Shown here: positions 15,590 through 24,761 of the stretch, piece by piece | Position numbering within the stretch: position 1 is the stretch's first letter | How the letters are laid out: each line of letters opens with the position of its first letter | NCBI GenBank assembly: GCA_965533275.1 | Contig: CBESWG010000001.1 | Coordinates: 124,001-188,000 of the forward strand | Direction: 5' to 3' | From: JAUXEH01 sp965533275 | Lineage (GTDB): Bacteria > Acidobacteriota > Aminicenantia > Aminicenantales > Aminicenantaceae | Length of the DNA stretch: 64,000 nucleotides | The notes under the pieces: model-generated | The model's database searches: none | Told to the model about the DNA's origin: nothing | What the model saw: the letters and a program-made list of their open reading frames with translations, nothing else | Position numbers and translations under genes: made by a program

Positions 15590-18235
15590 ATGAAGACACA
15601 GGAAGTCCGAGAAGCATTCCTGGATTTTTTTTTGCAGAAGGGCCACAAGATCGTAGAGAGTTCGGCCCTCCTTCCCCAAGATGATCCCACCCTCCTGTTC
15701 ACCAATGCGGGGATGAACCAGTTCAAGAATGTCTTCCTGGGGCTCGAGAAAAGGAGCTATACACGCGCCGCCTCGGTACAGAAATGTATGCGTGTCAGCG
15801 GAAAGCACAACGACCTGGACACCGTGGGCAAGACCGGCAAACACCATACTTTTTTTGAGATGCTGGGAAATTTTTCCTTTGGAGACTATTTCAAGCAGGA
15901 TGCGATCGCGTTTGCCTGGGAACTCATGATCGAGGTTTTCCACCTGAAGGAGGAGCGCCTCTACGCCACAGTGTATACGGATGATGATGAGGCGTTCTCC
16001 ATCTGGGAAACGGAGATCGGCCTCCCGGAAGACCGGATCTTCCGGTTGGGCAAGGAAGACAACTACTGGAGCATGGGGGAGACGGGCCCCTGTGGGCCAT
16101 GTTCCGAGCTCCACTATGATCTTGGACGAGAATTCGGAGAGGGGAGCCCCGAAGACCTGATCCGTTCGGGGAATGATCGTTTCGTCGAGCTCTGGAACCT
16201 GGTTTTCATGCAGTTTAATCAGGAAGGCGGCGGACGGATAGAGCCCCTCCCATCCCCCTCCGTGGACACGGGCATGGGATTGGAGCGCATGGCGGCCGTT
16301 CTGCAGGGCAAGCTCAGTAACTTCGAGACCGATGTTTTTTTGCCCATCATCGATGCTGTCGGGGAGATGACAGGCCGGGAGTTTCCCACTCATGATGAGG
16401 CGGACGTTTCTGTCCGGATCATCGCTGACCACATCCGAGCCGTGTCATTTCTGCTGAGCGACGGGATCATGCCGGCTAACGACGGGCGCGGGTATGTGCT
16501 CCGACGATTGCTTCGGCGAGCCTTCCGGGCCGGGAATTCCCTAGGTCTGGAGGAGCCTTTCCTATTCAACCTCGTGGGGGTGGTCAGTGATATCATGAAA
16601 GACGCGTATCCAGAGCTCCTGACCTCTGCGTCATATATCTCCAATGTCTGCCGTTCCGAGGAACAACGCTTCGCCTCAACCCTGACATCCGGCCTGAAGG
16701 TTTTTCAACAGTTTGTAAAGGAAACTCGGGGCGAGGGAGCTTCCGCCGTCCCCGGTGATAAAGCATTTAAGCTGTATGACACGTTCGGATTTCCCCTTGA
16801 CCTGACGCGCGAGCTGGCCGAAGAAGAGGGCCTGAGCGTGGACGAAGGAGGTTTCCGAAGCGAGCTGGAGGAGCAGCGGAACAGGGCCCGCTCGGCCTGG
16901 AAGGGAGAAGAACGCCAGAAGGAGCTGCAGGCCTACGAGCCGCTCAAGGACCTTGTTTCGAATTTTGTAGGTTATGACCGGGACAGATTGGCCGATACCC
17001 CCGTGATCGCCTTGAGGAAAGATGGGGAAGCAACCGAAGAACTCAGCGAAGGGGACCTGGGGGAGATCTTCCTGCAGGAGACTCCATTCTATGCAGAAGC
17101 CGGAGGACAGGTCGGTGATATCGGGGTCCTGAAGAATCCCCATTTCTCGGCGCTGGTTGAAAACACTGCCGCCCCCCTCCCAGACCTGATCTCACACAAG
17201 GCACGGATCCTGTCGGGCAGTTTGCGGGTGGGCGACAGGGTGGAGGCTTCCGTGGACTTGGCCCGAAGACAGGCGATTCGCCGGAACCATACTGCCACCC
17301 ACCTCCTGCACGCCTCACTCAGGCAGATCCTTGGGGACCACGTGAAACAGGCCGGCTCTCTGGTTGCACATGACCGGTTCCGCTTCGATTTTACCCATTT
17401 CTCTCCTCTGACTCCCAGCGAGCGGAATGGAATCGAGACACTGGTGAACAGCAAGATTCAGGAGGCCCTTCCAGTGCTCACGGAGCTGACCTCCCTGGAA
17501 GATGGCATCGCATCTGGAGCGATGGCGATATTCGAGGAGAAATACCGGGAACATGTGAGGGTGGTTGTGATCGATGATTTCAGCCGCGAGTTGTGTGGAG
17601 GCGTACATGCCCGCAATACCGGTGAAATAGGATTGTTCAAGATCACATCCGAAAGCAGCATCGCCGCCGGGATGCGGCGGATCGAGGCGGTCACCGGAGG
17701 GGCGGCCTTGCAGTATGTTCAGGAAAACGAAGATCTGCTGGAGGATGTGCAGGCTTCCCTGGGTTCGGCTCGGATAGACCTCCTTACGCAGTTGGAACGC
17801 CTCAAAAAGACGCTGAAAGAGAGCGAAAAGGAGATCCGGTCTCTCCGGCAGAAAATTGCTAATCGGGAGTTCAGCGAAGAGGAGGAAGAGATCCGCAGTG
17901 TCGAAGGGATCTCTGTCCTCACCAAACTGGTCCCCGGCCTGAACATATCGGAGATGCGGGATCTGGCCGATGTGCTCAGGCAGCGGCTTGGCTCGGGTGT
18001 TGTGGTCCTGGGAAGCGAAAACCAGGGAAAGGCGATGCTCGTCGCTGCCGTGACCAAGGACCTGGTTGCGAGGATCAAAGCGGATGAACTCATCCGGCAG
18101 ATATCTCCTCTGGTCAAGGGCGGCGGGGGCGGCCGGCCGGACTTTGCTCAAGCAGGGGGATCGGAGCCCTCGGGACTCGGCAAGGCCCTGCAGGCTGCGT
18201 ATGATGCGCTTAAATTCACCCCAAAAGGGGATTGA
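15590..18235 (+). CDS. alaS: alanyl-tRNA synthetase
   Basis: The 881-residue protein is a full-length class II AlaRS. It has the catalytic domain (FTNAGMNQFKNVFLG, VGKTGKHHTFFEMLGNFSFG), the tRNA-recognition region and the editing domain. The editing zinc ligands are HTATHLLHA and CGGVHARNTGEIG. The C-terminal C-Ala part includes the GGGGGRPDFAQAGG signature. The ATG directly follows the pilT stop (TAGATG) with no clear ribosome site, suggesting translational coupling. The lytic transglycosylase gene follows. Confidence 0.97.
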   Translation: MKTQEVREAFLDFFLQKGHKIVESSALLPQDDPTLLFTNAGMNQFKNVFLGLEKRSYTRAASVQKCMRVSGKHNDLDTVGKTGKHHTFFEMLGNFSFGDYFKQDAIAFAWELMIEVFHLKEERLYATVYTDDDEAFSIWETEIGLPEDRIFRLGKEDNYWSMGETGPCGPCSELHYDLGREFGEGSPEDLIRSGNDRFVELWNLVFMQFNQEGGGRIEPLPSPSVDTGMGLERMAAVLQGKLSNFETDVFLPIIDAVGEMTGREFPTHDEADVSVRIIADHIRAVSFLLSDGIMPANDGRGYVLRRLLRRAFRAGNSLGLEEPFLFNLVGVVSDIMKDAYPELLTSASYISNVCRSEEQRFASTLTSGLKVFQQFVKETRGEGASAVPGDKAFKLYDTFGFPLDLTRELAEEEGLSVDEGGFRSELEEQRNRARSAWKGEERQKELQAYEPLKDLVSNFVGYDRDRLADTPVIALRKDGEATEELSEGDLGEIFLQETPFYAEAGGQVGDIGVLKNPHFSALVENTAAPLPDLISHKARILSGSLRVGDRVEASVDLARRQAIRRNHTATHLLHASLRQILGDHVKQAGSLVAHDRFRFDFTHFSPLTPSERNGIETLVNSKIQEALPVLTELTSLEDGIASGAMAIFEEKYREHVRVVVIDDFSRELCGGVHARNTGEIGLFKITSESSIAAGMRRIEAVTGGAALQYVQENEDLLEDVQASLGSARIDLLTQLERLKKTLKESEKEIRSLRQKIANREFSEEEEEIRSVEGISVLTKLVPGLNISEMRDLADVLRQRLGSGVVVLGSENQGKAMLVAAVTKDLVARIKADELIRQISPLVKGGGGGRPDFAQAGGSEPSGLGKALQAAYDALKFTPKGD

Positions 18236-18274
18236 TTAATCAGGCAGCATTTGCCAAAATCTGCATCAGAGACC

Positions 18275-18859
18275 ATGAGAATTCGATCCATTCAAGTCCT
18301 TGGCCTGGGATGGGTATGTCTTTCCCTTATCATCCTTACCGCCACGGCGGGAATCCTGGATTCCAAAGAGGAATACGACGGGATCGTCAAATCCCTTGCT
18401 CGGGAATATCGGATGCCTCCCGAACTCATCCACTCGATAATCAAAGTGGAGTCGAATTACGACCCCCGGGCGGTTTCTAAAAAGGGGGCGATGGGATTGA
18501 TGCAGCTCATGCCGGCAACGGCCGAGCAATACGGCGTGAATAACGTTTTCGATCCCATTGAGAATATAGAGGGGGGCATCAGGTACCTCAAGGACCTGAT
18601 GAATCTCTACGACAACAACACCAACCTCGTTCTGGCGGCATACAATGCCGGCCAGTCTGCTGTTGAAAAATACGGAGGAATCCCTCCCTATAGAGAAACC
18701 ATCGATTACATCGATAAGATCAGGCGGAGTGGATACCGAAAGAGCACAATCGTGAGTGGCAGCGAAATCTACCGCTATGTGGATGAGAAGGGCCGTACCG
18801 TGCTCACGAACGACTACCTAGCCTACAAACAGCACGTCACCAGAAACAAGAAAAAATAG
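18275..18859 (+). CDS. SLT-type lytic transglycosylase
   Basis: The 194-residue protein begins with a signal peptide or anchor (VLGLGWVCLSLIILTATAG), then a compact SLT domain. The catalytic Glu is in IKVESNYDPRAVS, followed by KGAMGLMQLMPATAEQYGV and VLAAYNAGQSAVEKYGGIPPY. It would cleave peptidoglycan to anhydro-muropeptides in the periplasm. The short C-terminal tail (IYRYVDEKGRTVLTNDY) resembles a DUF4124-like beta strand motif seen after some SLT domains. The ATG at 18275 is preferred over the TTG at 18251 because it begins the signal sequence. It sits 39 bp after alaS. Confidence 0.9.
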   Translation: MRIRSIQVLGLGWVCLSLIILTATAGILDSKEEYDGIVKSLAREYRMPPELIHSIIKVESNYDPRAVSKKGAMGLMQLMPATAEQYGVNNVFDPIENIEGGIRYLKDLMNLYDNNTNLVLAAYNAGQSAVEKYGGIPPYRETIDYIDKIRRSGYRKSTIVSGSEIYRYVDEKGRTVLTNDYLAYKQHVTRNKKK

Positions 18860-18892
18860 CCCTTGTTTTCCCGCCTCCCCCTGGCAGCACTT

Positions 18893-19849
18893 CTATAGGT
18901 GGGCCTTGATGGGGAAACATCCGGGCAGGATCGTGAAGCGAACAGGGACCTGGCCGACCTGTTCTCCGTCGACTTCGATGAAGACATCCTGATCTTCCTC
19001 CGCTGCATGGGAGACCTCTACGGTCTTGCAGCGGATCAAGTCGATCTTGGGGTGGGGGAGGTGTGTGCCAGAGTAAAGGCGCCGCATTGTGCGAATGAAT
19101 TCCACCAATCTCATGCCCTTGACCAGTAGCACATCGAACAGGCCATCGTCCAGCTTCGCATCAGGAGCGGCTTTCATGCCCTTGCCGAAGACCTTGCCGT
19201 TGGCAATGGCCCCCATCAGATACTCGTCCTCCGGGAGCTCTTCCCCGTCGATCCGGATCCGAAGCCTTTTATTCTTATAATGCAGGAAGGTGGAGAAGGC
19301 ACTCCGGAAGTAGGAGGATTTTTTCTTCTCCATCTTTTTCAGGTTCATATGGTGGACGACTTCGCCCCCGAATCCGAAGTCAGAGATATTCAGGAAGAAC
19401 CGCTCACAGGCGGCCCCAGTGTGATCCGCGAAGGACACTTTGCCCGTATCGATCGCATGGGAGGGGGCTTCCGTGATCAATTCCAGGGCGTTCCGGTAGC
19501 TGAGCGGTATATGCAGGCTGCGGCTGAGGTCGGAACCCGTTCCGGACGGGACCACGCCCAAGGCAGTCTCGGGATTCAATATGCAGTCATTTTCGAAAAA
19601 ACCGTTCGCGATCTCGTTCATGGTCCCATCGCCGCCGATGCCCACGATGAGCTCTGTGCCGTCCTTGATGGCTGACCGGGAGATCTCGGTGGCATGACAA
19701 GGCTTTTCGGTGAATTCGAAGTGATATTCTTTGAAGACCGAACGGACGGCTTCCTTGATGTGGTTCCATCGTTTCCCGGTCCGGCCTTTGTCGGATTCAG
19801 GATTGATGATTATCTGTGGCTTCAGTCTCGATTTCGTCTTTAGGAACAT
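18893..19849 (-). CDS. diacylglycerol/lipid kinase, YegS/BmrU-like
   Basis: The 318-residue protein has the DAGK catalytic N-domain: IIINPESDKGRTG, VGIGGDGTMNEIANG and GVVPSGTGSDLSRSL. The C-terminal sandwich domain contains LDDGLFDVLLVKGM and FIEVDGEQVG. It should phosphorylate a diacylglycerol or related lipid at the inner membrane face. The start at 19849 is needed to keep the first beta strand. This places its first 53 bp inside the 3' end of the upstream membrane-protein gene, in a different frame. Confidence 0.92.
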   Translation of the reverse strand: MFLKTKSRLKPQIIINPESDKGRTGKRWNHIKEAVRSVFKEYHFEFTEKPCHATEISRSAIKDGTELIVGIGGDGTMNEIANGFFENDCILNPETALGVVPSGTGSDLSRSLHIPLSYRNALELITEAPSHAIDTGKVSFADHTGAACERFFLNISDFGFGGEVVHHMNLKKMEKKKSSYFRSAFSTFLHYKNKRLRIRIDGEELPEDEYLMGAIANGKVFGKGMKAAPDAKLDDGLFDVLLVKGMRLVEFIRTMRRLYSGTHLPHPKIDLIRCKTVEVSHAAEEDQDVFIEVDGEQVGQVPVRFTILPGCFPIKAHL

Positions 19850-20336
19850 CGATCACTCCCTGAGCGGATGGTGCCGCCTTTTTCTTAAACAACGAGATCC
19901 CTATGATCCCTCCCAAGGCACCCAGGGCGGAGAACACCACGATGTTGATGAAAAATTCCAACACCATGAAAGGAACGGATGCATTCAATCCCTCCCCCGT
20001 CATCATGGATTCCCAGAACTCGGGCATCTGATCCGCATATTCGGAGGCCCATTCCATCATGCTGCGGGCAAGGGCATTGTCAAGGGGCGCCAAAGGGATG
20101 CTGACCAAGAACGCGACTACTGCCGCCACCATCCCTGCAAAGATCCCGACAATGGCGCCGTCACCTGCGGTCAGCTCCACGGGTGAATCTTTCCGCAAAA
20201 AGTAGGCAGCGAGCGCCCCGCCACCCACGAGCCAGAGGCAGCAGAAACAGTTTACGAGTGGTATCCCGGTGAGGATGCCTGCGAGCACCCCGCCGATCAG
20301 GGCGGGTACGAACATTCTCGGTCTTTGATTGCTCAT
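19797..20336 (-). CDS. hypothetical membrane protein, about four TM segments
   Basis: The 179-residue product is not assigned to a family with a known role. Hydrophobic segments lie at about residues 9-30 (ending in a CFCCLWLVGGGALAAYF stretch), 60-82 and 118-145, with Gly-rich packing motifs. The C-terminal tail is acidic and soluble. The CFCC cluster in the first hairpin is notable. It has the general look of small Gly-rich integral membrane proteins with a repeated GxxxG pattern. It overlaps the downstream lipid kinase gene by 53 bp, so the two are likely translated together. Confidence 0.75.
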   Translation of the reverse strand: MSNQRPRMFVPALIGGVLAGILTGIPLVNCFCCLWLVGGGALAAYFLRKDSPVELTAGDGAIVGIFAGMVAAVVAFLVSIPLAPLDNALARSMMEWASEYADQMPEFWESMMTGEGLNASVPFMVLEFFINIVVFSALGALGGIIGISLFKKKAAPSAQGVIDVPKDEIETEATDNHQS

Positions 20337-20384
20337 AAGGTCAACTCCTGGGAGGACTTAGTTTATTCTATGGATTCATCGGAT

Positions 20385-20921
20385 TCATTTCAAGGGAAAT
20401 ATTCGGGGGAGCCTAGGCAGGAGATCCGTCAAACCGGGGATGAGATAGGAAGGAAGGATGAGTCCCCAGGAGATCCCGAGGAGCATTCGGAGAATTGAGG
20501 GGGTCGGCCAAATGTGGAGCATATTGGCGAATGTATCCAAGGCGATGGGGGCCGTAAAGAGCAGAAACGTACGGGGTCGAGGCAGCCGCAGGGGACGGGA
20601 TGAAAGCCAGGGGAACAGGACGGTGCCGATAAGAATGCCCAGGTATACTCCCAGGCAGCGGGCACAGACAGCCATGGGATGCCCGAAAATGTGCAGACAG
20701 CGGGAATCGATCTGATGACACGTGGGGGCGAAAAAAGAGTAGAGCAGAGGACTTATGGGGGAATGGATCGATCTGAGATAAGGTGCCAGGCCCAGGAGCC
20801 CGATCCATATCAGGACACTGAACAGGATTCCTGCAAGCACTATCCGGAGGGCACGCTGCGAGGCAGCCTCGGATCGCTGTTGTGTAAGAGAGAATGGTCC
20901 CTTTGCCTCTGAATTCTGCAC
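20385..20921 (-). CDS. DUF2085 membrane protein
   Basis: The 178-residue protein carries the DUF2085 signature: CHQIDSRCLHIFGHPMAVCA followed by RCLGVYLGI. The Cys and His residues are likely metal or haem/redox ligands, by analogy only. Four hydrophobic stretches are seen, at about residues 27-48, 83-100, 116-136 and 146-160. The function of the family is not known. The track start is GTG at 20921 with no Shine-Dalgarno sequence. TTGACA lies on the minus strand at 20954-20949, so transcription could begin close to this GTG. The start is uncertain. Confidence 0.82.
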   Translation of the reverse strand: MQNSEAKGPFSLTQQRSEAASQRALRIVLAGILFSVLIWIGLLGLAPYLRSIHSPISPLLYSFFAPTCHQIDSRCLHIFGHPMAVCARCLGVYLGILIGTVLFPWLSSRPLRLPRPRTFLLFTAPIALDTFANMLHIWPTPSILRMLLGISWGLILPSYLIPGLTDLLPRLPRIFPLK

Positions 20922-21074
20922 GGCACTAGGCTAGGTTAAGGCCCGGGTGATGTCAAGCCATCTCTCCACCCCTACCACCCACCTTATAGGGAAGAGGAAA
21001 AGAATTCAGATCCTCCACCCCAGCCTTCAGCCTTCAGTCAACAGCTGAGTTCAGCCCTATCTTGGGTAAAATAT

Positions 21075-21102
21075 TTGACAGGCGTGGAGGAGATTGTGTA
21101 AA
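21075..21102 (+). promoter_or_regulatory. promoter of the HtrA-like/TPR gene
   Basis: TTGACA (21075-21080), a 16-bp spacer and TGTAAA (21097-21102) form a plausible sigma-70 promoter about 40 bp before the start at 21145. The stretch 20922-21074 upstream shows no gene; it holds tandem CAGCCTT copies near 21025. Confidence 0.55.
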
Positions 21103-21144
21103 TTGGAAAAGTCGTTATACATGCATACATAGATGGAGGTGACG

Positions 21145-22980
21145 ATGCGCAATTTACGACAGGCGACCGCCTTTTTAGTTATCTTATTTTTGTGCGTCTC
21201 CGCAGTACCGCTTTTCTCGCAGGAAGAAGACGGCGGAGCGATCTTCGAAAAGAACAAGGGCAGCATCATATTTGTCATGGCTCAGGATGAAGACAAAATG
21301 GAGATAGCCCGGGGCACAGGATTCGTGATCGGGAAAGACCTCATGATTACGAACTACCACCTGCTCAGCGAAGCCAAGAATGCTGAGGGTTTGGATATCA
21401 TGGGCAAGAAGGTCAAGATCGAAGGCATCATTTCCTTCGATACAGCGAGCGACCTGGCCATAGTCGCGATCAAGAGTAAAGCGCCGACGCTCACCCCCGC
21501 TGGATTCGAGACCGTCAAATTCGGCAGCCAGCTTTATGCCGTCGGATGCAATGAGGCAGGTCAGATCCAGGCGTATCCTGGGAAGATCATCAACTTGGCG
21601 GAATACGCAACTGGAAAACAAGTGGCGGATACCAGCATCACAGCTCCTGATACAGCGAGCGGAGCACCGGTCTTCGATGAGAATGGCGTGGTCGTAGGCG
21701 TCCTGACGTTTATCGACTCAACTTCGAAATTCGTGCTTCCCGGCAGCCTTACCAGCACTCTCAGCGCCTCGGGGAAGTCCGTCAAGTTCAAGAGACAGGA
21801 ATCAGTGGATTACTTTGATACCGAGGAAGGAGTCCTCCTGGCCTCACGTTTGTTCGGAGCCGTGGAGAGCACGAGCAAAGCCTCCAAGTATCTCAAAGAG
21901 TACTTGAAATTCAAGCCAGAAGACCTGGCATCTCATAAGTTGTTGGCCCGGATCGAATCAAAGCAGAGGAATTTTAACGCTGCGGTCGAGACCTATAAGA
22001 AGATCCAGCAGCTCGATCCCGGTGACGCAACGGCCTATTTCGGTCTCGGCCAGGTATATGTCAACATGATGAAATGGACCGACGCGATTGCACCCTTGGA
22101 GCGGTCCGTACAGATGGATCCGCTGAACTTGGAAGCATACCATCTGATCGGGCGGGCTTACTACGAACAGAGGATCTTCGATAAGGCTGCTGACGCCTAT
22201 GAGAAATTCCTGGATTCGGAACCCCAGGTCCCCGGAGAGAGCCATTTTGAACTGGGAGAGTGCTATATGGAACTCGAGCGCTTTCCAGACGCGGTGCGGT
22301 TTTTCCAGAGGGCCGTCGAGATAGATCCCCAGAGCGTCCACAAGAGTTCCAAGCTGGCCCAGGCATTCGAAAAGGCCGCCATGTACGATGAGGCGTCGGC
22401 GAAATACGAAGAGCTCGCGCAGTTGAGCCCCAGTGACGCGAAGATCTATTACAACATCATCGTCCGCATGTATGACGAGGCCAAGATGCCGGAAAAGGCT
22501 TTGGAGGCGGCTCAAAAGATGGTCGACCAAGACCCCAATAATCCGGAAGCCTATTACAATCTGGGGATCATGTTCTCCAACCAGAAAAAGTTCGAGGAGG
22601 CGATCGGAGCGCTTAACAAAGCCATAGAGCTGAATCCAGGATTCGATTTCGCATATCTCAACCTGGGAAACATCTATTACCAGATGAAAAACTACAAGGA
22701 AGCGATCCCCGTTTTTCAAAAGCTTGTCGAGATCGTACCGGATAATTCACAGGGATGGCTGTTCCTTGGCATCTGCAACATGCAGTTGAAGCGGTGGTCG
22801 CCGGCAGTGGAGCCTCTGCTCAAGGCCATTGAGCTTGAACCACAGAACGGGAATGCCCTTTACAACCTTGCCATCGCTTACTTGAACCTCAAGGACAATG
22901 CCAGCGCACGGGAAGTCTATGCCAATCTGCAGACTATCGACCCCAGTCTTGCCCAGAAGCTGAGCAAATACATAAAATAG
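21145..22980 (+). CDS. secreted HtrA-like trypsin fold protease fused to TPR repeats
   Basis: The 611-residue protein has a signal peptide (about residues 1-26, ending in VPLFSQ). A chymotrypsin/HtrA-like domain spans about residues 35-200. The triad can be read as H72 (ITNYHLL), D103 (ASDLAIVAI) and S172 (TASGAPVFDENGVVVGVL); the usual GNSGGP is here ASGAP, so the Ser-Gly pair is kept. From about residue 240 to the end there are about ten TPR units, such as PEAYYNLGIMFSNQKKFEEA. No PDZ domain is present. The start at 21145 follows GGAGGTGA; the ATG at 21133 would overlap this site. It is probably a periplasmic protease or protease-like scaffold with a protein-binding TPR solenoid. Confidence 0.85.
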   Translation: MRNLRQATAFLVILFLCVSAVPLFSQEEDGGAIFEKNKGSIIFVMAQDEDKMEIARGTGFVIGKDLMITNYHLLSEAKNAEGLDIMGKKVKIEGIISFDTASDLAIVAIKSKAPTLTPAGFETVKFGSQLYAVGCNEAGQIQAYPGKIINLAEYATGKQVADTSITAPDTASGAPVFDENGVVVGVLTFIDSTSKFVLPGSLTSTLSASGKSVKFKRQESVDYFDTEEGVLLASRLFGAVESTSKASKYLKEYLKFKPEDLASHKLLARIESKQRNFNAAVETYKKIQQLDPGDATAYFGLGQVYVNMMKWTDAIAPLERSVQMDPLNLEAYHLIGRAYYEQRIFDKAADAYEKFLDSEPQVPGESHFELGECYMELERFPDAVRFFQRAVEIDPQSVHKSSKLAQAFEKAAMYDEASAKYEELAQLSPSDAKIYYNIIVRMYDEAKMPEKALEAAQKMVDQDPNNPEAYYNLGIMFSNQKKFEEAIGALNKAIELNPGFDFAYLNLGNIYYQMKNYKEAIPVFQKLVEIVPDNSQGWLFLGICNMQLKRWSPAVEPLLKAIELEPQNGNALYNLAIAYLNLKDNASAREVYANLQTIDPSLAQKLSKYIK

Positions 22981-23153
22981 ATAAATAGAATGGGCACCGG
23001 CACCACGATGCTGTGAATCCGGCTTCCACGGCCTCACGAGTAATGGTTTGTTTCTTGACCACGGTCGTGATCAGCCCGCGACGGTGCAATATGGGACTGT
23101 TTGGTCTCACCAGGTACCAGGTAGAAGGGGAAGTCCGCGCATAGGAACTCGGA

Positions 23154-24545
23154 GTGAACAAAGAAAAAATATACCAGAGCCTCAGGCGAGAGTATGCGCA
23201 AACCCGGCCTCGGTCCGAACAGCGATTCCGTGAGCTGTCACACTCTCAGATCCGTGGCGGAAGCCATAACCTGCGGTTGTTCCCCCCCTTTCCCTTCTAT
23301 GATTCCTGGGCGGGGGGCTCACAGATAAGAGACATTGACGGTCATGAGTACGTTGATTTCTGGCAGGGCCATTTCGGAAATATATTGGGGCACAATCCTC
23401 ATATGGTTATCGAGGCTCTGGTCGAGCACTTTCAGAGCGGATTGGGGCTTGCCACAGGATTCCCCGGGATTTACCAAGGAGAACTCGCGAAGCTGATCTT
23501 GAGCCGCATGGGAGGCGGAAAGATCCGCTTCACAACCAGCGGGGCACTCGCAACCATGTATGCCATCATGCTGGCCAGGTCCTTTACGGGCCGCGATATG
23601 GTACTCAAGATAGGGGGGGGCTGGCACGGTGCCCAACCCTATGTCCTCAAGGGGATCTCCGTGTTCAAAGGGGGGCTGGCCGAAGTGGAGTCCGCAGGAC
23701 TACCCAAGGAGCTGAATGCCTCTTTGATCACGTGCGAGTTCAACAACGTTTCGGATCTGGAGGAAAAGTTTGCTTCACATGGCGACAGGATCGCCTGCCT
23801 TATCATGGAGCCTTTTATTGGGGCCGGTGGATTTCTCTTCGGGGAGAGAGAGTACATCCTGCGCTCACGGGAATTGACAAAGCAATACGGCTCGGTATTG
23901 ATATTCGATGAAGTCGTTTCTGGATTCCGGTTTCATGCCGGCCCGCTCCAGAGCCTGTATGAAATTGAGGCCGACCTCACTGTCTTCGGGAAAGCCATTG
24001 GCGGAGGGATGCCCGTAAGCGCCCTCGCTGGGAGGAGCGAGATCATGGAGCTTTGTGATCCCGGAGCGCATCCTGACAAAATGGTCAAGTTCGAAGGGGG
24101 GACCTTCTCTGCGCACCCCTCCTGCATGCTGGCGGGACTGCGGTTTCTGGAACACCTGATCGAAAATGAAAACCTGATCTATCCCCGACTGGGGCGCTTG
24201 GGGAAGCGGGTGCGGACGGAGATAGAAAAGATCTTTGGACACCATGATTTCGTTGTCCGCTGCACAGGCGAAAATGAGGATATCACTTCCAACTCCTCTG
24301 TGATCGGTGTGCATTTTCTGCATGAGGATATCGCACGGATCACCTCTCCAGAACAGGTCTGGGATCCTGCTATAAACGACTTTGATATGAGGGAGAATCT
24401 ATTCAAGCTGGCCATGCTGCTGGAAGGCTTCAACATCTTTCACGGCTATGGGACCATTTCCAATGCGCACTCGGAACAGGAGATCGATGCATCCCTCGAA
24501 GCCGTCGAGAGGATAGCCGGACATTGGCGAAAGCATCTCGATTGA
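23154..24545 (+). CDS. class III aminotransferase, glutamate-1-semialdehyde aminomutase-like
   Basis: The 463-residue PLP enzyme resembles HemL and other class III aminotransferases. It has RFTTSGALATMYAIMLAR, VLIFDEVVSGFRF (the Asp that holds the pyridine nitrogen) and TVFGKAIGGGMPVSAL with the PLP lysine. EGGTFSAHPSCMLAG follows. It is longer than typical HemL (about 430), with an insert near residues 375-395 (CTGENEDITSNSSVIGVHFL). No heme genes are adjacent, so a role in tetrapyrrole synthesis is not shown; an unknown amino-keto substrate is equally possible. The GTG start follows AGGAACTC. The 173 bp before it hold no recognisable gene. Confidence 0.85.
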   Translation: MNKEKIYQSLRREYAQTRPRSEQRFRELSHSQIRGGSHNLRLFPPFPFYDSWAGGSQIRDIDGHEYVDFWQGHFGNILGHNPHMVIEALVEHFQSGLGLATGFPGIYQGELAKLILSRMGGGKIRFTTSGALATMYAIMLARSFTGRDMVLKIGGGWHGAQPYVLKGISVFKGGLAEVESAGLPKELNASLITCEFNNVSDLEEKFASHGDRIACLIMEPFIGAGGFLFGEREYILRSRELTKQYGSVLIFDEVVSGFRFHAGPLQSLYEIEADLTVFGKAIGGGMPVSALAGRSEIMELCDPGAHPDKMVKFEGGTFSAHPSCMLAGLRFLEHLIENENLIYPRLGRLGKRVRTEIEKIFGHHDFVVRCTGENEDITSNSSVIGVHFLHEDIARITSPEQVWDPAINDFDMRENLFKLAMLLEGFNIFHGYGTISNAHSEQEIDASLEAVERIAGHWRKHLD

Positions 24546-24570
24546 CAAACAGAAATTAATATGATATTGT
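24542..24570 (+). promoter_or_regulatory. promoter of tRNA-Leu / trigger factor region
   Basis: TTGACA (24542-24547) overlaps the stop codon of the upstream aminotransferase. A 17-bp spacer leads to TATTGT (24565-24570). Transcription would begin near 24577, about 70 bp before the tRNA. Confidence 0.5.
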
Positions 24571-24645
24571 TTGGTTCCAATATCTTGCCTCTGTTTAGTT
24601 CCAAATCCTCCTGCGAGAACAGCAAATGGATTAGGATTTTATTTT

Positions 24646-24730
24646 GGGCAGGTGGCGAAATTGGCATACGCGCTAGGCTTAGGACCTAGTTCCTGTTAAA
24701 GGAGTGCGGGTTCGAGTCCCGCTCTGCCCA
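24646..24730 (+). tRNA. tRNA-Leu(UAG)
   Basis: The 85-nt sequence folds as a class II tRNA. The acceptor stem is GGGCAGG with TCTGCCC and discriminator A. The D-arm is TGGCGAAATTGGCA-like, and the anticodon stem is CTAGG/CCTAG with loop CTTAGGA. This gives the anticodon TAG (24680-24682). A long variable arm and a T-arm GCGGG-TTCGAGT-CCCGC follow. The 3' CCA is not encoded. It reads CUN leucine codons. Confidence 0.96.
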
Positions 24731-24761
24731 TTCCATAGTATTCAATTAAGAAGGAATTGAG

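Noticed and set aside
22934..23161. 75-codon minus-strand frame in the gap before the class III aminotransferase
   Set aside because: No motif or ribosome site was found and it runs into the end of the TPR gene; kept as unexplained spacer.
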